From Spiroplasma sabaudiense Ar-1343 (GTDB lineage Bacteria; Bacillota_I; Bacilli_A; Mycoplasmatales; Mycoplasmataceae): a DNA stretch of 64,000 nucleotides. Numbering within the stretch: the stretch's first letter is position 1; every line of letters begins with the position of its first letter. Position numbers and translations under genes: made by a program. Below are positions 9,707 through 20,361 of the stretch, one piece after another. The notes under the pieces were generated by a model. It was not told the origin of the DNA and did no database searches. It worked only from the letters and a program-made list of their open reading frames with translations. The stretch is taken from the NCBI RefSeq assembly GCF_000565215.1, contig NZ_CP006934.1:434001-498000 (forward strand). The letters are read 5' to 3'.

Positions 9707-11518
9707 ATGGAAGAAAGAAAAATGTCATCATCGGTAAAGATTTTATTAGATCAAGCAAATGAGAGCATAGAATCTAAATCACAAGCGATTTTGGAACTTG
9801 TAAAAAATTCTTTCGATGCAGATGCTAAAAATTGCAAAATAAATTTAGATTTAGAAGCAAAAGAGCTAGTTATTTCCGATAATGGAGAAGGTTTTTCAGA
9901 ATCAGCTTTTGATAGTTTTTTGATCGTTTCTAAATCAAATAAGAAAAGAAACGGATTAACTAGAAGTGGCAGAAATATAACAGGAATGAAAGGTAGTGGA
10001 TCATACTCTACAATACGTCTTGGAAATAATTTAGAAATAGTTTCAAACTGTTTTGACGGATATGAACTGTCGGTTAAAACCAGCTGAAATATTCTTGATG
10101 ATTCAAATAAAAAAATTGAGGATATAGAATTTGAAAAGACAAATAAAAAACTTCAAAATAAAGGCACTAAGATAAAAATTTCTGAACTAAGTCCTTTTAG
10201 TGAACAAGACTTAGAAGAATTAGAATCACTAATTAATTTTATGACACTTAATGATGAATTTAACATTGATTTTAATTGTGAAGATAGAAATATTTATTCA
10301 GTAAGTCCAGTTTCTAAAATGTTGAAAATTGGTAACAATCCAAATCAAAAAGATTTATTTAGGTATTATTTAAAGGTCAAATGCAACTCTAAAAGTACTG
10401 AAATAAGTATTTTTGATAGAAATATGAATGAAAAAAAATTTTCAGAAGACTTTAAACTTGATAAAATTGAAGGAGAAATAATTTTCGAGTATATATTACT
10501 AGATCTTTCACCCAAGGGTAAAAAACAAATAACAGAATCGGATTTAAATATTTTTAAAAACCCTATTAAAAAACAGAATCCTAGAAATCTTTTTTATTTT
10601 AATGACATGATTGTTTATTCCAAAAATACTTTAGGGTTAGACCTTTCTAAATACGGAAAAAATACTAGCAATTCCTTGCCTTTTAATCAACCATTTGGTT
10701 ACACTTCGATAAAAAATAGTAATTTAAACTTTAATGCGTCAAGAACTGATTTTGTAAACGATGATTATGGCATATATAATGAATATAAGGAATTACTAAA
10801 AAAAATTCCCTCTATATTAAAAAAGAAATTTGAGCAAATCGAAATCGAAATTGATAATAATTCTGTTGAAGCAAAAATGCATTCAATCCAAATGGAAAAT
10901 AATGAAAACAATAATTTGACTGGAGAAAAAAATAATTCAAAATTTCCGTACGCCGAGTCAAAAATAATTCAAAAGCTTGAATCACCATCAGATCCATGAG
11001 AATCTTTATATGAGAAAATTATTCATTGTGCAGACACCGTTAAAGAAAATGATCGATTCTACGGAGGCTTAAATCAATGTATTTCTGAATTTAAATCCTT
11101 TAAGGATTTTACAAAAGGCGATGTTTTTTCGCATTTCTACATTTCGTTTTATTCCTTGATTAGGGTTTTTTCTGAATTAGTTTTAATAAGATTTATTAAA
11201 AAAAACTGAAACAAAACAAATGACTCTGATATAAGAAGTTCTTATTCAAGAATTTTCCAAAAAAAAATTAATGGAGATACTCAAGTTGATAAATCAATCG
11301 AGTCTCTGCTAAGAGTATTTTTTAATAAATCTTCATTTGAATTTTCAGAATATATTGAAAAAGTCAGAGAAAAAATTGAATCAAAATCAGGTGTGAAAAT
11401 TGATTATCTAACTGATTTTGTGAGATCTCTCAATTCTAATATTCATTTTCCTAAAGATGCAGATAGGCATCAGGATGAAATAATAGGTTTTTTAAACGCC
11501 GTAATAAAACTAATTTAA
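9707..11518 (+). CDS. GHKL (Bergerat-fold) ATPase of a restriction-type pair
   Basis: 603 residues with UGA as Trp (for example 10085 and 10997). The N-terminal Bergerat fold is clear: N box ELVKNSFDADA (Glu30, Asn34, Asp37), G1 box DNGEGF (58-63) and G2 box GMKGSG (93-98). This is the MutL/MORC/Hsp90 type of GHKL domain rather than a histidine kinase, because no H box or receiver lies nearby. The remaining 450 residues are unlike any family I recognise and could hold a nuclease or DNA-binding part. It is followed after 19 bases by an SPPY DNA methyltransferase; MutL/MORC-like GHKL ATPases paired with methylases are known in bacterial restriction-like operons. The restriction role is inference. 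Confidence 0.7.
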
Positions 11519-11537
11519 ATAAAAAGGGGGCATTACT

Positions 11538-12818
11538 GTGAGTATCCTAAATGATTTCTTAATTTCTAAGAGAAACAATTACTGAGATTTTGAGAAAAGG
11601 AAAAAAACCTTGCTTGAGAAAAATATTAAATATCCTGCAAAAATGGTCTCTTCGATGCAATTGGAAATTCTAGATTTTTTTTCAAAAAATATAAATTTTA
11701 AAATTGATTCAGTTCTGGACCCATTCATGGGTTCTGGAACAATAATAGATGTTGCAGCATCTTTGGGAATTAAAAAAATATTTGGAAATGATTTGAACCC
11801 TTATTCGTTTATAATTAATAAACTTAAATATTCTAGCTATAAATTTGACTCAAAAATTTTAAAAGAAGAGCTTTCTTTATTTAAAATGTTATTTAATAAT
11901 TTAAAAGATTTTAAAATACATAAATTTAATAAAATTGATAAATGATATAAAATTGAGGTAATTAAAGAAGTAAGTAAAATTAGGCATATAATATATTCTA
12001 ATGAATGAAAATATTCAAATGTTTACGAAATAGCCTTAATTAATATCGCTAAGGAATTCTCCAATGACAGAAATTCTACTTCAAAACTTCACATAAAAAA
12101 AGAAGAAGCGATTTCAAAGATTAGCGAAGATAAAATTCTTCAATCCTTTTTAAGCTATTCATTAAAAATTGCAATTGCTATAAAAGAAGAAATTGAACCC
12201 TTTCTTTCTAAAACACAGATAAATTTATATAACAAAAATTCAATTAGCTTAGATAAATTTATAAAAAATAAAAAAATAGATTTAATAATGACATCTCCCC
12301 CTTATGGTGACAATAAAACAACGATTTCATATGGACAATTCTCTATATTACCATTGCTTTGGTTAAAGAACGCAGTAAGTGTTGAATATGAAAATAATTT
12401 TTCAAAAATAGATAACGATTCTTTAGGGGGTAAATTAAGAAAAAAAAGTGAATTTAGTGAAATTATTGAAAATTCACAAACATTGAAAACTTTATTTCTG
12501 AAATTAAAAAATGACAAAAGGGTTACTAAGGTATTGTCATTTTTAGAAGATTACTTTAATTTTTTGAAATCTGCTGATAGAATATTAAACAGTAATGGTT
12601 TTTTAATTATGACCTTAGGAAATCGTAGAGTAGCGGATGAAATTATTTACTTAGATAAAATAACTTTTGAGTTTCTTGGAAGTATTGGTAATTATAGATT
12701 AGTAGATTCAATAAATAGAAATATTATTCAAAAAACCATACCTAGAATAATTAAATCAAATAATGGAATTATAAAAAGCATCAATGAAGAGACTATTATT
12801 TTTGTGCAAAAAAAGTAA
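11538..12818 (+). CDS. DNA methyltransferase, SPPY class (m4C or m6A)
   Basis: 426 residues from GTG 11538, chosen because AAAGGGGG lies 8 bases upstream and the reading frame is open through UGA at 11583. AdoMet-binding motif I is DPFMGSGTI (from Asp61) followed by an acidic GNDLNPYS turn; catalytic motif IV is TSPPYGD (from Ser253). Motif I precedes motif IV by about 190 residues, with a long insertion between them. SPPY favours cytosine-N4 or adenine-N6 methylation. It should protect host DNA from whatever activity the upstream GHKL protein controls. No separate endonuclease is seen next to it. Confidence 0.8.
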
Positions 12819-12866
12819 TTACTTGTTTTTTAATTTTTTGAAATAGTTAAAACACTCTTATAAGTA

Positions 12867-13500
12867 TTAACCTAACTCCTTATCAACACAATAAATATAA
12901 AAACTTTTCATGGCGCGAGTCATTAAGGTTTTATAAGTATTTTTAATAATTTTATCACCGATAAATTGAGCCTCTAATGGCTTAATTTTTTTACTTTTTA
13001 ACCCTTTAACACTAGAATCGTTTTTTGAACGTTTATTAAAATCAGTCTTTAATTTATTATTTTCATAAAACATGTCATCATCAATTATCACCCCAACATA
13101 ATCAAACTCGATTCCTTGAGAAGTATGAATACATCCAACTTGTTCAAAGGAATCTTTTGAAATAGCCAAGTATCATCTTTAGCTAGTTTTCAGCGTTTTT
13201 AAAATCTTTAATTTCAATATCAAAAACTTAATGATTATTTTTTGATTTTGAATCAAAAGTATAACCAGCTATCATTCTAGCTTTGTTATCAGTATTTTTT
13301 TCTTTTAACTGCTCATACATTTCATTAATATCATCAAATATTTGAATATCATAATTTAATTTTTGATTGTAATCTAACTCTAAGTCCTTTTTGATTTCTA
13401 AAGTTTTATCCAATCAATCAGTATAAGCTTTACTTCCATTAGTTCTAAAATGAAATTATAATTCTATAATACAAATATTTTATTCATTAATGTCTGACTT
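12867..13500 (-). pseudogene. DUF2075 helicase remnant (copy A)
   Basis: Minus-strand pieces of the C-terminal part of a DUF2075-type ATPase/helicase: VGCIHTSQGIEFDYVGV, then GDKIIKNTYKTLMTRAMK and YIYCVDKELG. The upstream piece at 13228-13413 is in another frame after a stop near 13226, and no N-terminal Walker motif is present. Homologous fragments lie at 23426, 25803 and 34075, always on the minus strand. Not functional. Confidence 0.8.
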
Positions 13501-13529
13501 GGAAACTATCAAGCTTTATAGAATTAGTT

Positions 13530-13650
13530 CTATTTATATCGCTAAAATTAGTCCATCCATAACGATTATCACAATCATCTCACATGTAGTTAAAGTGATT
13601 GTCTAATATCTATGCTTTGCTATTTTTAACAAAAAAATTTGATAAACATG
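13530..13650 (-). pseudogene. Short remnant of the PLD-helicase gene seen at 42928-44065
   Basis: The stretch translates on the minus strand to a segment containing NYMWDDCDNRYGW and is nearly the same DNA as 43575-43665 inside the decayed PLD-helicase gene. A stop interrupts it. It directly adjoins DUF2075 remnant A. Confidence 0.65.
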
Positions 13651-14074
13651 TATTCAAAAATTTAACTAATTATAAAAAAAATGTTTCCAATTGAATATCA
13701 TTTGACTTTTTAAAGTGTAAGTAATAAAAATCATAAATATATCAAGTAGCATAATTATAATTTAAGATTTAAATTTTTTATATACAATTTTATTTATAAT
13801 CATTAAACTAGTTTAATGATCACATTTTCATCAAACTCTAAATAATAGAATTCAAAAACCTAGTTGACCAACCTGACTATGTCAATTTTGATGATATCAA
13901 CTGAATTAGACATAATTAATTTTAATCGCTTTTAAAATGACTAATTTTTATTTTTACTTGCCAATAAATAAAATTTCGTGCTTAAAAATGTTTTAAATAA
14001 GGACTAAATGATATTTCCAAATTAAGACCTTCATATTTGGGGTATAATAACTTTAAATAAAAAGAGGTTTTTAG
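13651..14074 (+). other. Gene-free AT-rich stretch with the rpiR promoter
   Basis: No open frame of note. The part near 13852-13885 resembles a worn copy of the terminator at 47933-47963 (AAAAACCTAGTTGACC). At the right end a TATAAT at 14043-14048 and AAAGAGG serve the gene at 14075. Confidence 0.5.
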
Positions 14075-14887
14075 ATGGACACAATTACTAAAATCAGAAA
14101 AATGAGAAATAATCAAAATTCAAGTTACTCAGCAATTTCAGATTACATAATTAAAAATCTTGGATCAATTGAAAAACTTTCAATTTTAAAACTTGCTAAA
14201 AGATCAAATACATCTCCATCAACAATTACTAGATATTGTAAGGAACTGGGATTCGATGGTTTTAAACAATTAGTACCAAATATTGTTTCAGAAATTAATT
14301 TTTTGAGTGAGGGGAATGAGATTTTTGTCCAAGAAGATAAAAATCAAGTTCTAAAATTATTAGATACCCATAAAAATAATGTAATCAAGGCAATTGAAAA
14401 AAGTTATTCTAAAAATATTTCAAAAATCGAGAAAGTTGTAGAAATTTTGACCAAATCTCAAAATGTCTATTTGTTTGCAGTAGGGGGCAATTGTGCCTTG
14501 TTACTGCACCTTGAAAATCTCTTATCAAGACTTGGAATATCATCTTTTTTCTCTAGTGATATCGACCAACAACAAGCTTTCATGAGTAATGTCACTAATA
14601 ATGATGCTGTTTTCATTTTAGACTACAATTTGCACAAAAGACAAATTGAAAATATAATTTTAAACGTAAATAAAGTTGATTGCAAAAAAATAGTTTTAAC
14701 TAAAAATATTTTTGATAATTCAATAAAAAAATTTGATATTATTTTAGACCTTTGTAAAAACGAGTCAGTTTTTCAGGGTCGCACTGTAGCAGATGTGGGA
14801 ACACTTTTCACATTAGAACAAATTAATAATGCTATTTTAATTCTTACAGAAAAAGTTAAAAACTATAAAAACCAGGATCGAATATAG
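14075..14887 (+). CDS. RpiR/MurR-family sugar-phosphate regulator
   Basis: 270 residues. The N-terminal helix-turn-helix domain has the family pattern SILKLAKRSNTSPSTITRY followed by CKELGFDGFKQL; the C-terminal half is a SIS sugar-isomerase domain (NVYLFAVGGNCALLLHLENLL). Such proteins bind an amino-sugar or sugar phosphate and control nearby uptake genes. The SIS domain looks somewhat degenerate in the middle. It stands 370 bases before the PTS operon, separated by a small gene on the other strand, and is the natural candidate regulator of that operon. Ends in a strong terminator. Confidence 0.85.
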   Translation: MDTITKIRKMRNNQNSSYSAISDYIIKNLGSIEKLSILKLAKRSNTSPSTITRYCKELGFDGFKQLVPNIVSEINFLSEGNEIFVQEDKNQVLKLLDTHKNNVIKAIEKSYSKNISKIEKVVEILTKSQNVYLFAVGGNCALLLHLENLLSRLGISSFFSSDIDQQQAFMSNVTNNDAVFILDYNLHKRQIENIILNVNKVDCKKIVLTKNIFDNSIKKFDIILDLCKNESVFQGRTVADVGTLFTLEQINNAILILTEKVKNYKNQDRI

Positions 14888-14920
14888 AAAAAGAGTTTTA
14901 TCTAGATAAAACTCTTTTTC
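14887..14920. terminator. Bidirectional terminator between rpiR gene and small membrane gene
   Basis: Perfect palindrome GAAAAAGAGTTTTATC-TAGA-type, with T runs on both strands. It separates two convergent genes and overlaps the stop of the minus-strand one. Confidence 0.85.
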
Positions 14921-15108
14921 TATATAAATAGCGTTCCAACAATAAACAAAATAGTTGCTATTACCCAAAAAACAGCAAATGTAGTGATGATAATGACTCA
15001 TTTTCGCGGAATATATTTTTTAAGGCCATAAGTATACCATTGAACAGCCCCACTAAAAAAAATAGGAATAACAAACAAAATAGTTGCTAAAATTTGCAGT
15101 CAATTCAA
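14920..15108 (-). CDS. Small two-helix membrane protein
   Basis: 62 residues if translation starts at TTG 15108; ATT at 15114 or CTG at 15117 are alternatives, given AGGAAAG at about 15122-15128. UGA encodes Trp. Two hydrophobic helices (LQILATILFVIPIFF and VIIITTFAVFWVIATILFIVG) flank a short basic loop (LKKYIPRK). No family recognised. Stop at 14920 lies within the terminator. Coding is supported by the clean two-helix pattern over the whole open frame, but start choice is uncertain. Confidence 0.55.
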
Positions 15109-15139
15109 AATAATCAGTCACTTTCCTAATTAATTTAAT

Positions 15140-15257
15140 TATAAGACTAAATAACTGAAAATTTTTTCATATAATGAAATTAATTTTGGAGTTTTTTATG
15201 AAAAAATAAAAATAGAAGTAAAAATTTCGGTTTAAACTTCAAAAAGGAGGAAAAATT
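15140..15257 (+). promoter_or_regulatory. Promoter and possible operator of the PTS operon
   Basis: -10 TATAAT at 15170-15175 lies inside a dyad TTTCAT-ATA-ATGAAA (about 15165-15179). A dyad of this kind over the -10 is where an RpiR-type repressor could bind. SD AAGGAGG lies 8 bases before ATG 15258. Operator role is inference. Confidence 0.45.
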
Positions 15258-15569
15258 ATGAAAATAATGTTAGTCTGCAACGCTGGAGTTTCAACCTCAA
15301 TTGTTGTTAAGAAAATGCAGGATTTTGCTGCTAAGCAAAATATTGAAGCAACAATTGAAGCTGTTCCAACAGCTGATGCAATCAATCGCACCGCTGACTG
15401 AGATGTAATATTATTAGGACCGCAAGTGGCATTTTATCTAGATCGTTATAAAGAAGCTGTTAATAATCAAAAACCGGTTGCTGCAATAAATACTCGCGAT
15501 TATGGTATGGCCAATGGTGAAGCTATTTTAAATATTGCTATAAAATTGATAGAAAACTTTGGAAAATAA
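15258..15569 (+). CDS. PTS lactose/cellobiose-type IIB component
   Basis: 103 residues, normal for IIB. The N-terminal MKIMLVCNAGVSTSIVV is the phosphorylation loop, with Cys7 as the phosphocysteine. It takes phosphate from IIA and hands it to the sugar passing through IIC (17216). No IIA gene is in this operon, so IIA must be supplied from elsewhere. First gene of a tightly packed operon, 2 bases before the GH1 gene. Confidence 0.9.
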
Positions 15570-15571
15570 AG

Positions 15572-16999
15572 ATGCAAGAAATAAATTTTACTAAAGATTT
15601 TCTTTTCGGCGCTTCATTTTCTGGACCACAAACGGAAGGTAATTATTCCAAAGTCAATCAATCAAATTGAGATAAATGGTTCATGAAAAGTCCCGAGAAG
15701 TTTTTCAATGAATATGGTCCTGAAAAACTACACGATTTGAAAAATAATTTTAAAAATGACGTTGCTTTAATGAAAGCAACTAACTTAAGTTCGGTTAGAA
15801 CCAGTATTCAATGATCTCGATTAATAAGAGATTTTGATAAAAATGAAATTGATCCTGAAGGATTAAAATTTTACTTAGATTATTTTAAAGAAATCAAAAA
15901 TCAAGGAATTGAATTGCATTTGTGCTTGCATCATTTTGATATGCCAGCAGCCTTAGAAGCAATTGGAGGATGAAAATCACAAGTTGTTATTGATAAATTT
16001 GTAGAATTTGCAAAGATTTGTTTTTCTCACTTTAAAAATTTTGTTGACAAGTGAATCACCTTTAACGAACCGCTTGTAATTGTTGATTCGGGTTATGTTT
16101 ATGGTTATCATTTACCTTTAATTAATGATTTTCAAATATCAATGAATGTTGCTTTAAATTTAATGTATGCCAACGCTTTGGTTATTGAATCCTTTAGAAA
16201 ACTAAATATTGATTCTGAAATTGGAATTTGTTTAAATTTAACCCCAGCTTATCCAATGGATAAAACAAACCCTCTGGATGTTAAGGCCTGTGAATTTGAG
16301 CATACAATTACCAACAATATCTTTTTGTATCCTGCTATAAAGGGAATTATAGATCCAAAGTTAATTAAAATGCTCAATGACTTTCAAATTTCTTTTGAAG
16401 CTAGTCAATCAATGTTGCTAACAATAAAAAATAATACTGTTGATTTTTTGGGAGTGAATTATTATGCTCCTGTAAGATTAACAGGAAAATCAATGATTGG
16501 TAAAGCAACAAGCAGGGATTTCTATTTTAAACAAGAAATTCATCCAGATTCAAATATAAATCAACATCGCGGTTGAGAAATTTATGGCAAGGGTCTTTAC
16601 GAAATTGCTCAATGGATTAAAGAAGATTTTAACAATATTAGGTGAATGGTTCAAGAAAATGGTATTGGTGTTGGAGAAGAAGAACGATTTATGAATAGCG
16701 GTCTTGAAGTTCAAGATGATTATCGAATCAATTTTTATAAGGAACACTTATATTGACTAAATCAAGCAATTAATCAAGGGGCCAACTGCTTTGGCTACCA
16801 TGTATGAACTTTTATTGATAATTGAAGTTGATTAAACGCATTTAAAAATCGATACGGCTTGTACACTTTCGATTTAAAAACCAACAAAAGAACAATGAAA
16901 TCTTCGGGTAAATGGTTTAAACAATTAAGTCAAGAAAAAAAATTAAGTTATTCAAAAGATGAAATTGATTCATACAAAAAGCATATTTTAAAATTTTAG
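15572..16999 (+). CDS. GH1 6-phospho-beta-glucosidase/galactosidase
   Basis: 475 residues, full length for GH1. The acid/base is Glu166 in TFNEP and the nucleophile is Glu362 in QENGIG. The N-terminus DFLFGASFSGPQTEG is a slight departure from the usual LWGGAxAAxQxEG. Its place between PTS IIB and IIC indicates that it splits the phosphorylated beta-disaccharide made by this PTS in the cytoplasm. UGA as Trp occurs at many sites. Substrate (cellobiose-P, chitobiose-P or other) cannot be told from sequence. Confidence 0.88.
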
Positions 17000-17009
17000 G
17001 AGAACGAAA

Positions 17010-17204
17010 ATGGAAAATAAATTAACGATTTCTCCAGGAGATTATGGAGGATTTAAAATTAAATTCTCTGGAAATTCAATTGGAGCCTTACCAAAAATTG
17101 AAGTAGCAAAAGAACGTTGTCTCACCTTAGCTAAGACTTATAAAGTAGACAGATATTATATTTTGGATAAAGAATCACAAATTGTTGAGGAAATTATCAT
17201 TTAG
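17010..17204 (+). CDS. Small protein of the PTS operon, unknown
   Basis: 64 residues starting MENKLTISPGDYGGFKIKF, with AGGAG overlapping the GH1 stop. Soluble, mixed alpha/beta character, one Cys, no membrane segment. It sits 10 bases after the GH1 gene and 11 before the IIC gene, so it is expressed with them. I do not recognise a family. Confidence 0.7.
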   Translation: MENKLTISPGDYGGFKIKFSGNSIGALPKIEVAKERCLTLAKTYKVDRYYILDKESQIVEEIII

Positions 17205-17215
17205 AAAGGATAGAA

Positions 17216-18802
17216 ATGAAACAAGAACTTGAAAAAAAAGAGCCTTCAAAAACTTTCAAAGAAAAATGAAAAAGTTTTTCGCAAAAAACTAGTAATGGTT
17301 TTGTAAAGTTTGGTTCAAAAATTGGCTCAAATAAAATTTTAGCAGCTATTAGAGACGGTTTTGCAGTGTCTTCTGTTCCTTTATTGGGAGCAGCATTCCC
17401 TGTAATTATTGGATTAATATTTTTCCAAAATGATGTGTTGTTTGGTAAAATACCTGGTATTAAGGATAGTTCATATATTTTATGAACTGATAAATATTTA
17501 GCACAATGATTTTGATCAATTTGAAGTGCAGCAACCGTACCGTTCACATTATATTTTGTTATTGCCATAGGATATTTTGTATCTAAATCATATTTAAAAA
17601 ATGGTTCTCCATTAACTGGGGCGATTGTAACGGTTGCTGCATTCATGACGTTAATGCCCTTTGGAATTAATTTTGATGAGGGTCCCAAATTTATTGGAAC
17701 CGACGGAATCCTACTTGGGGTATTTGTTGGGTTACTTGCCCCGTATTTATTTGCCAAGTTAATGAATATTAAAAAACTAAGATTTAAATTACCCGATAGT
17801 GTCCCACCAGTAATTTCTGAGGTATTTGCCTCAATTATTTCTATAACAATTGTCATGGCTTCGTTCTCGTTAATGGGAAAGGGATGAAGTTGAATTGCTG
17901 AGGGCGCTCATATTGTTGATGAGAATGGAGTATTACAAAACACTTTATTTAAGGCTGTCACCTATGGTTTAGGAAAACCGTTTGGAGCATTAGGAACTAG
18001 TGTTTGATCTACTGGAATTATTGTTTTCTTCATTGCATTCTTTTGATTCTTTGGTCTTCACGGATCAAACATCTTATCACCAGTTACAAGTATTATTTGA
18101 ACTCCATTAATGTATGAAAATGCTAGTTATTGAAAACTTTATTTACAAAATCCACTAAATAATGGAATAGGAGCTGGAGGAAATTATTGAACTTTACCAA
18201 TAACTTTAGAGAGTGGTAAAGTTATGGACGGACTCCATCCGCTTTTTAACCAAATGATGACTTACATCGGAGGAACTGGGGCCACTCTTGGGTTAATTAT
18301 TGCAATATTATGTTTTAGTAAATATAAACCATATCGTGAAATATCAAAACTTAGTGCTGGTCCTGGGGTATTTGGAATAAATGAACCGATGACTTTTGGA
18401 ATTCCGATGATCTTTAATGTCAGCTACTTTATCCCTTATGTAATTGGCTTTACATTTATGGGAGTAATGACACACTTGTTTGTAATTTGACATTGAGTTC
18501 GACCTGTCGTTATACCTTTGGGATGAACACCATTCATTCTTCAAAATCTACTAATGACAGGACTAGATTGACGATCGGTTGTATTTGATATTATTGGTTT
18601 AGCCTTTGCATTTGGAATGTGATCATTGTTCTTACCAATTGGTGAGCGTGTTCAAAAAAACCTAGATGCTCAACAACTTGGTCTCTCACTTGAGGATTAC
18701 AATAAACAACTAGTATTAGAGTTAGCAGAAGATAAAGAAGCTAAGCGACTAAAAAAACTAAATAAATCTAAAAAAACAAAAGAAATCAAAAAAGAAGCTT
18801 AA
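17216..18802 (+). CDS. PTS lactose/cellobiose-type IIC permease
   Basis: 528 residues, UGA as Trp many times. After a basic cytoplasmic N-terminus there are about ten hydrophobic segments. The family stretch GLHGSNILSPV and the FGINEPMTFGIP motif, which forms part of the sugar site, are intact. A highly charged Lys/Glu tail of about 40 residues extends the C-terminus. It transports and, with the IIB at 15258, phosphorylates the sugar. AAAGGA lies before ATG 17216. Confidence 0.9.
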
Positions 18803-18814
18803 TAAATAAATTTA

Positions 18815-18842
18815 AAACACCTCTATTTTAATAGAGTGTTTT
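18815..18842 (+). terminator. Weak terminator or attenuator after PTS IIC
   Basis: Hairpin AAACAC-C-TCTATT / AATAGA-GTGTTT with one bulged C, then a short T run. It lies between the IIC stop and an SD for the next gene, so it may lower rather than stop expression of 18858 onward. Confidence 0.55.
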
Positions 18843-18857
18843 TAGCAAGGAGTCAAT

Positions 18858-19463
18858 ATGACAGAATTACTAAAAAATGAAAAGTTGGAAAGTTGATCAC
18901 GAAAAGCCTTGGATTTTAATGCTCAGTTAGAAACTCTAAAGCAACAAACTCATGCCTCAATGATAGATCATATTAAAAGAAATTATTTTATGTCCAAGAC
19001 TTTGAAGAAGCGAGGCCTTTTAACTTTACAAGCTTTTGCCCTTGGGGTTAACAATTTGGCAGGAAATTTATTTAGAAACTTTGAATTTAACATTGACGAT
19101 TCAGAGCCGCAGTATTACTCCTTAAAAAAATTAGATGGCCAAGTAATAAAAATTGAATTTGAAAAAGATAAAAAAATTACGCTTACTTTAATAAAGCAAG
19201 AAAATATTTTTACAACTACTTTAAAAATAAAAAACATTTTAGGTTTTAAAAAAATTAAATATCAAGTTCATGTTTTTGGTAAGGAACCAATTTCAATTTT
19301 CTCATTAAACACTTTCATGCGTAAGGTTTTTTTAAAAAAAGATTTTAAACAAACTTTTAATAGTCTTGATATTGGCTATAAAAATAAAAAAGAAGAAGTT
19401 AAAAATATTAATTCTAATGAGTTATATTTATATAGATTGGACCAATTTAAAAATGAAAAATAA
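18858..19463 (+). CDS. Protein of unknown function in the sugar operon
   Basis: 201 residues from ATG 18858 (AAGGAG 5 bases upstream); UGA is Trp at residue 13. The chain begins with a charged helical part, has a short hydrophobic stretch (LLTLQAFALGVNNLAGNLF) and a Lys-rich beta-type C-terminal half. No signal peptide, no recognised motif. Its 3' end overlaps the ROK kinase start by 11 bases, so the two are translationally coupled. Confidence 0.75.
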
Positions 19464-20361
19464 TTTAATACTTTGTTTTGATATTGGGGGACTTGGTTTA
19501 AAGGTGAGTCTCTATGATTTAGACATGAATGAGAAATTTAGAACAAAATTTACTTATAAACTATTAGAAAAAAAGACTATTTTCGATTTGATTAAAAATA
19601 CATATCAAGAGGTTGGTAAAGATTTTGATATTACAGCAATCGCTATATCAGCGTCGGGAATTATAGATGCTAAAAATAAGTTAATGTATTCTTTAAAAGA
19701 TAGCAACTCAAAACTAATTCAAGATGACTTACACGGTTATATGAAATGATGCACCATTCCCTGATTTATAGAAAATGATGCAAATTGTGCTTTGCTTGCT
19801 GAAAAATATTTTGGTGCTGCTCAGAGTAAAAAAAATATTTGTTTGATCACAATTGGCACAGCACTTGGTGGAGCGCTAATGATTAATGAAAAAATTTATG
19901 TAGGTTCGCACTTTATGGCCAATGAAATTGGTTGTGGAATTTTAGATAATAATTTCACAAACTTTAAAAACATTTCTGTGCAAACTGGAATGAATGGTTT
20001 GGTTGAAGAATACAATAGTGTTTATAATAAAAATTTAGAGGGAATTGATATTTTAAAACTGGCTGAAAAAGACTCTTTGTCAAAAGAATATCAAATTGTC
20101 AAATCTCGACTTGTTAAAATTGCTCAAGTGATTATAAATATGTATTTCACAGTAGACCCTGAACTAATTTTAATTGGAGGCGGGGTTTCTGCCAATAGTT
20201 GATATTTAGAAGAACTAAAAAAGACAATCAAGGAAATTGAAGCTATTGTTGGTGTTCCAATTTTGGCTGAAATTAAATCATGCCAATTTCAAAACGATGC
20301 TGGTAAAATTGGGGCCCTAGCATTGTATTTAGATGACAAAGGAATTAAAACTTATGAATAA
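19453..20361 (+). CDS. ROK-family sugar kinase
   Basis: 302 residues, usual length. ATP-binding DIGG at the N-terminus (LILCFDIGGLGLKVSLYD), sugar-site ENDANCALLAE, and GTALGGALMINEKIYVGSHFMANEIG are typical of ROK glucokinases and amino-sugar kinases. The Cys-rich zinc motif of many ROK proteins is absent. It probably phosphorylates the free sugar released by the glycosidases of this operon. Overlaps both neighbours, by 11 and 8 bases. Confidence 0.88.

Noticed and set aside
13228-13413. Small independent gene
   Set aside because: It matches the internal part of the DUF2075 gene, repeated in copy C, and has no start signals.
17197-17856. Long minus-strand open frame over the PTS IIC gene
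   Set aside because: Antisense shadow of a clear membrane permease with conserved GINEPMTFGIP motif.
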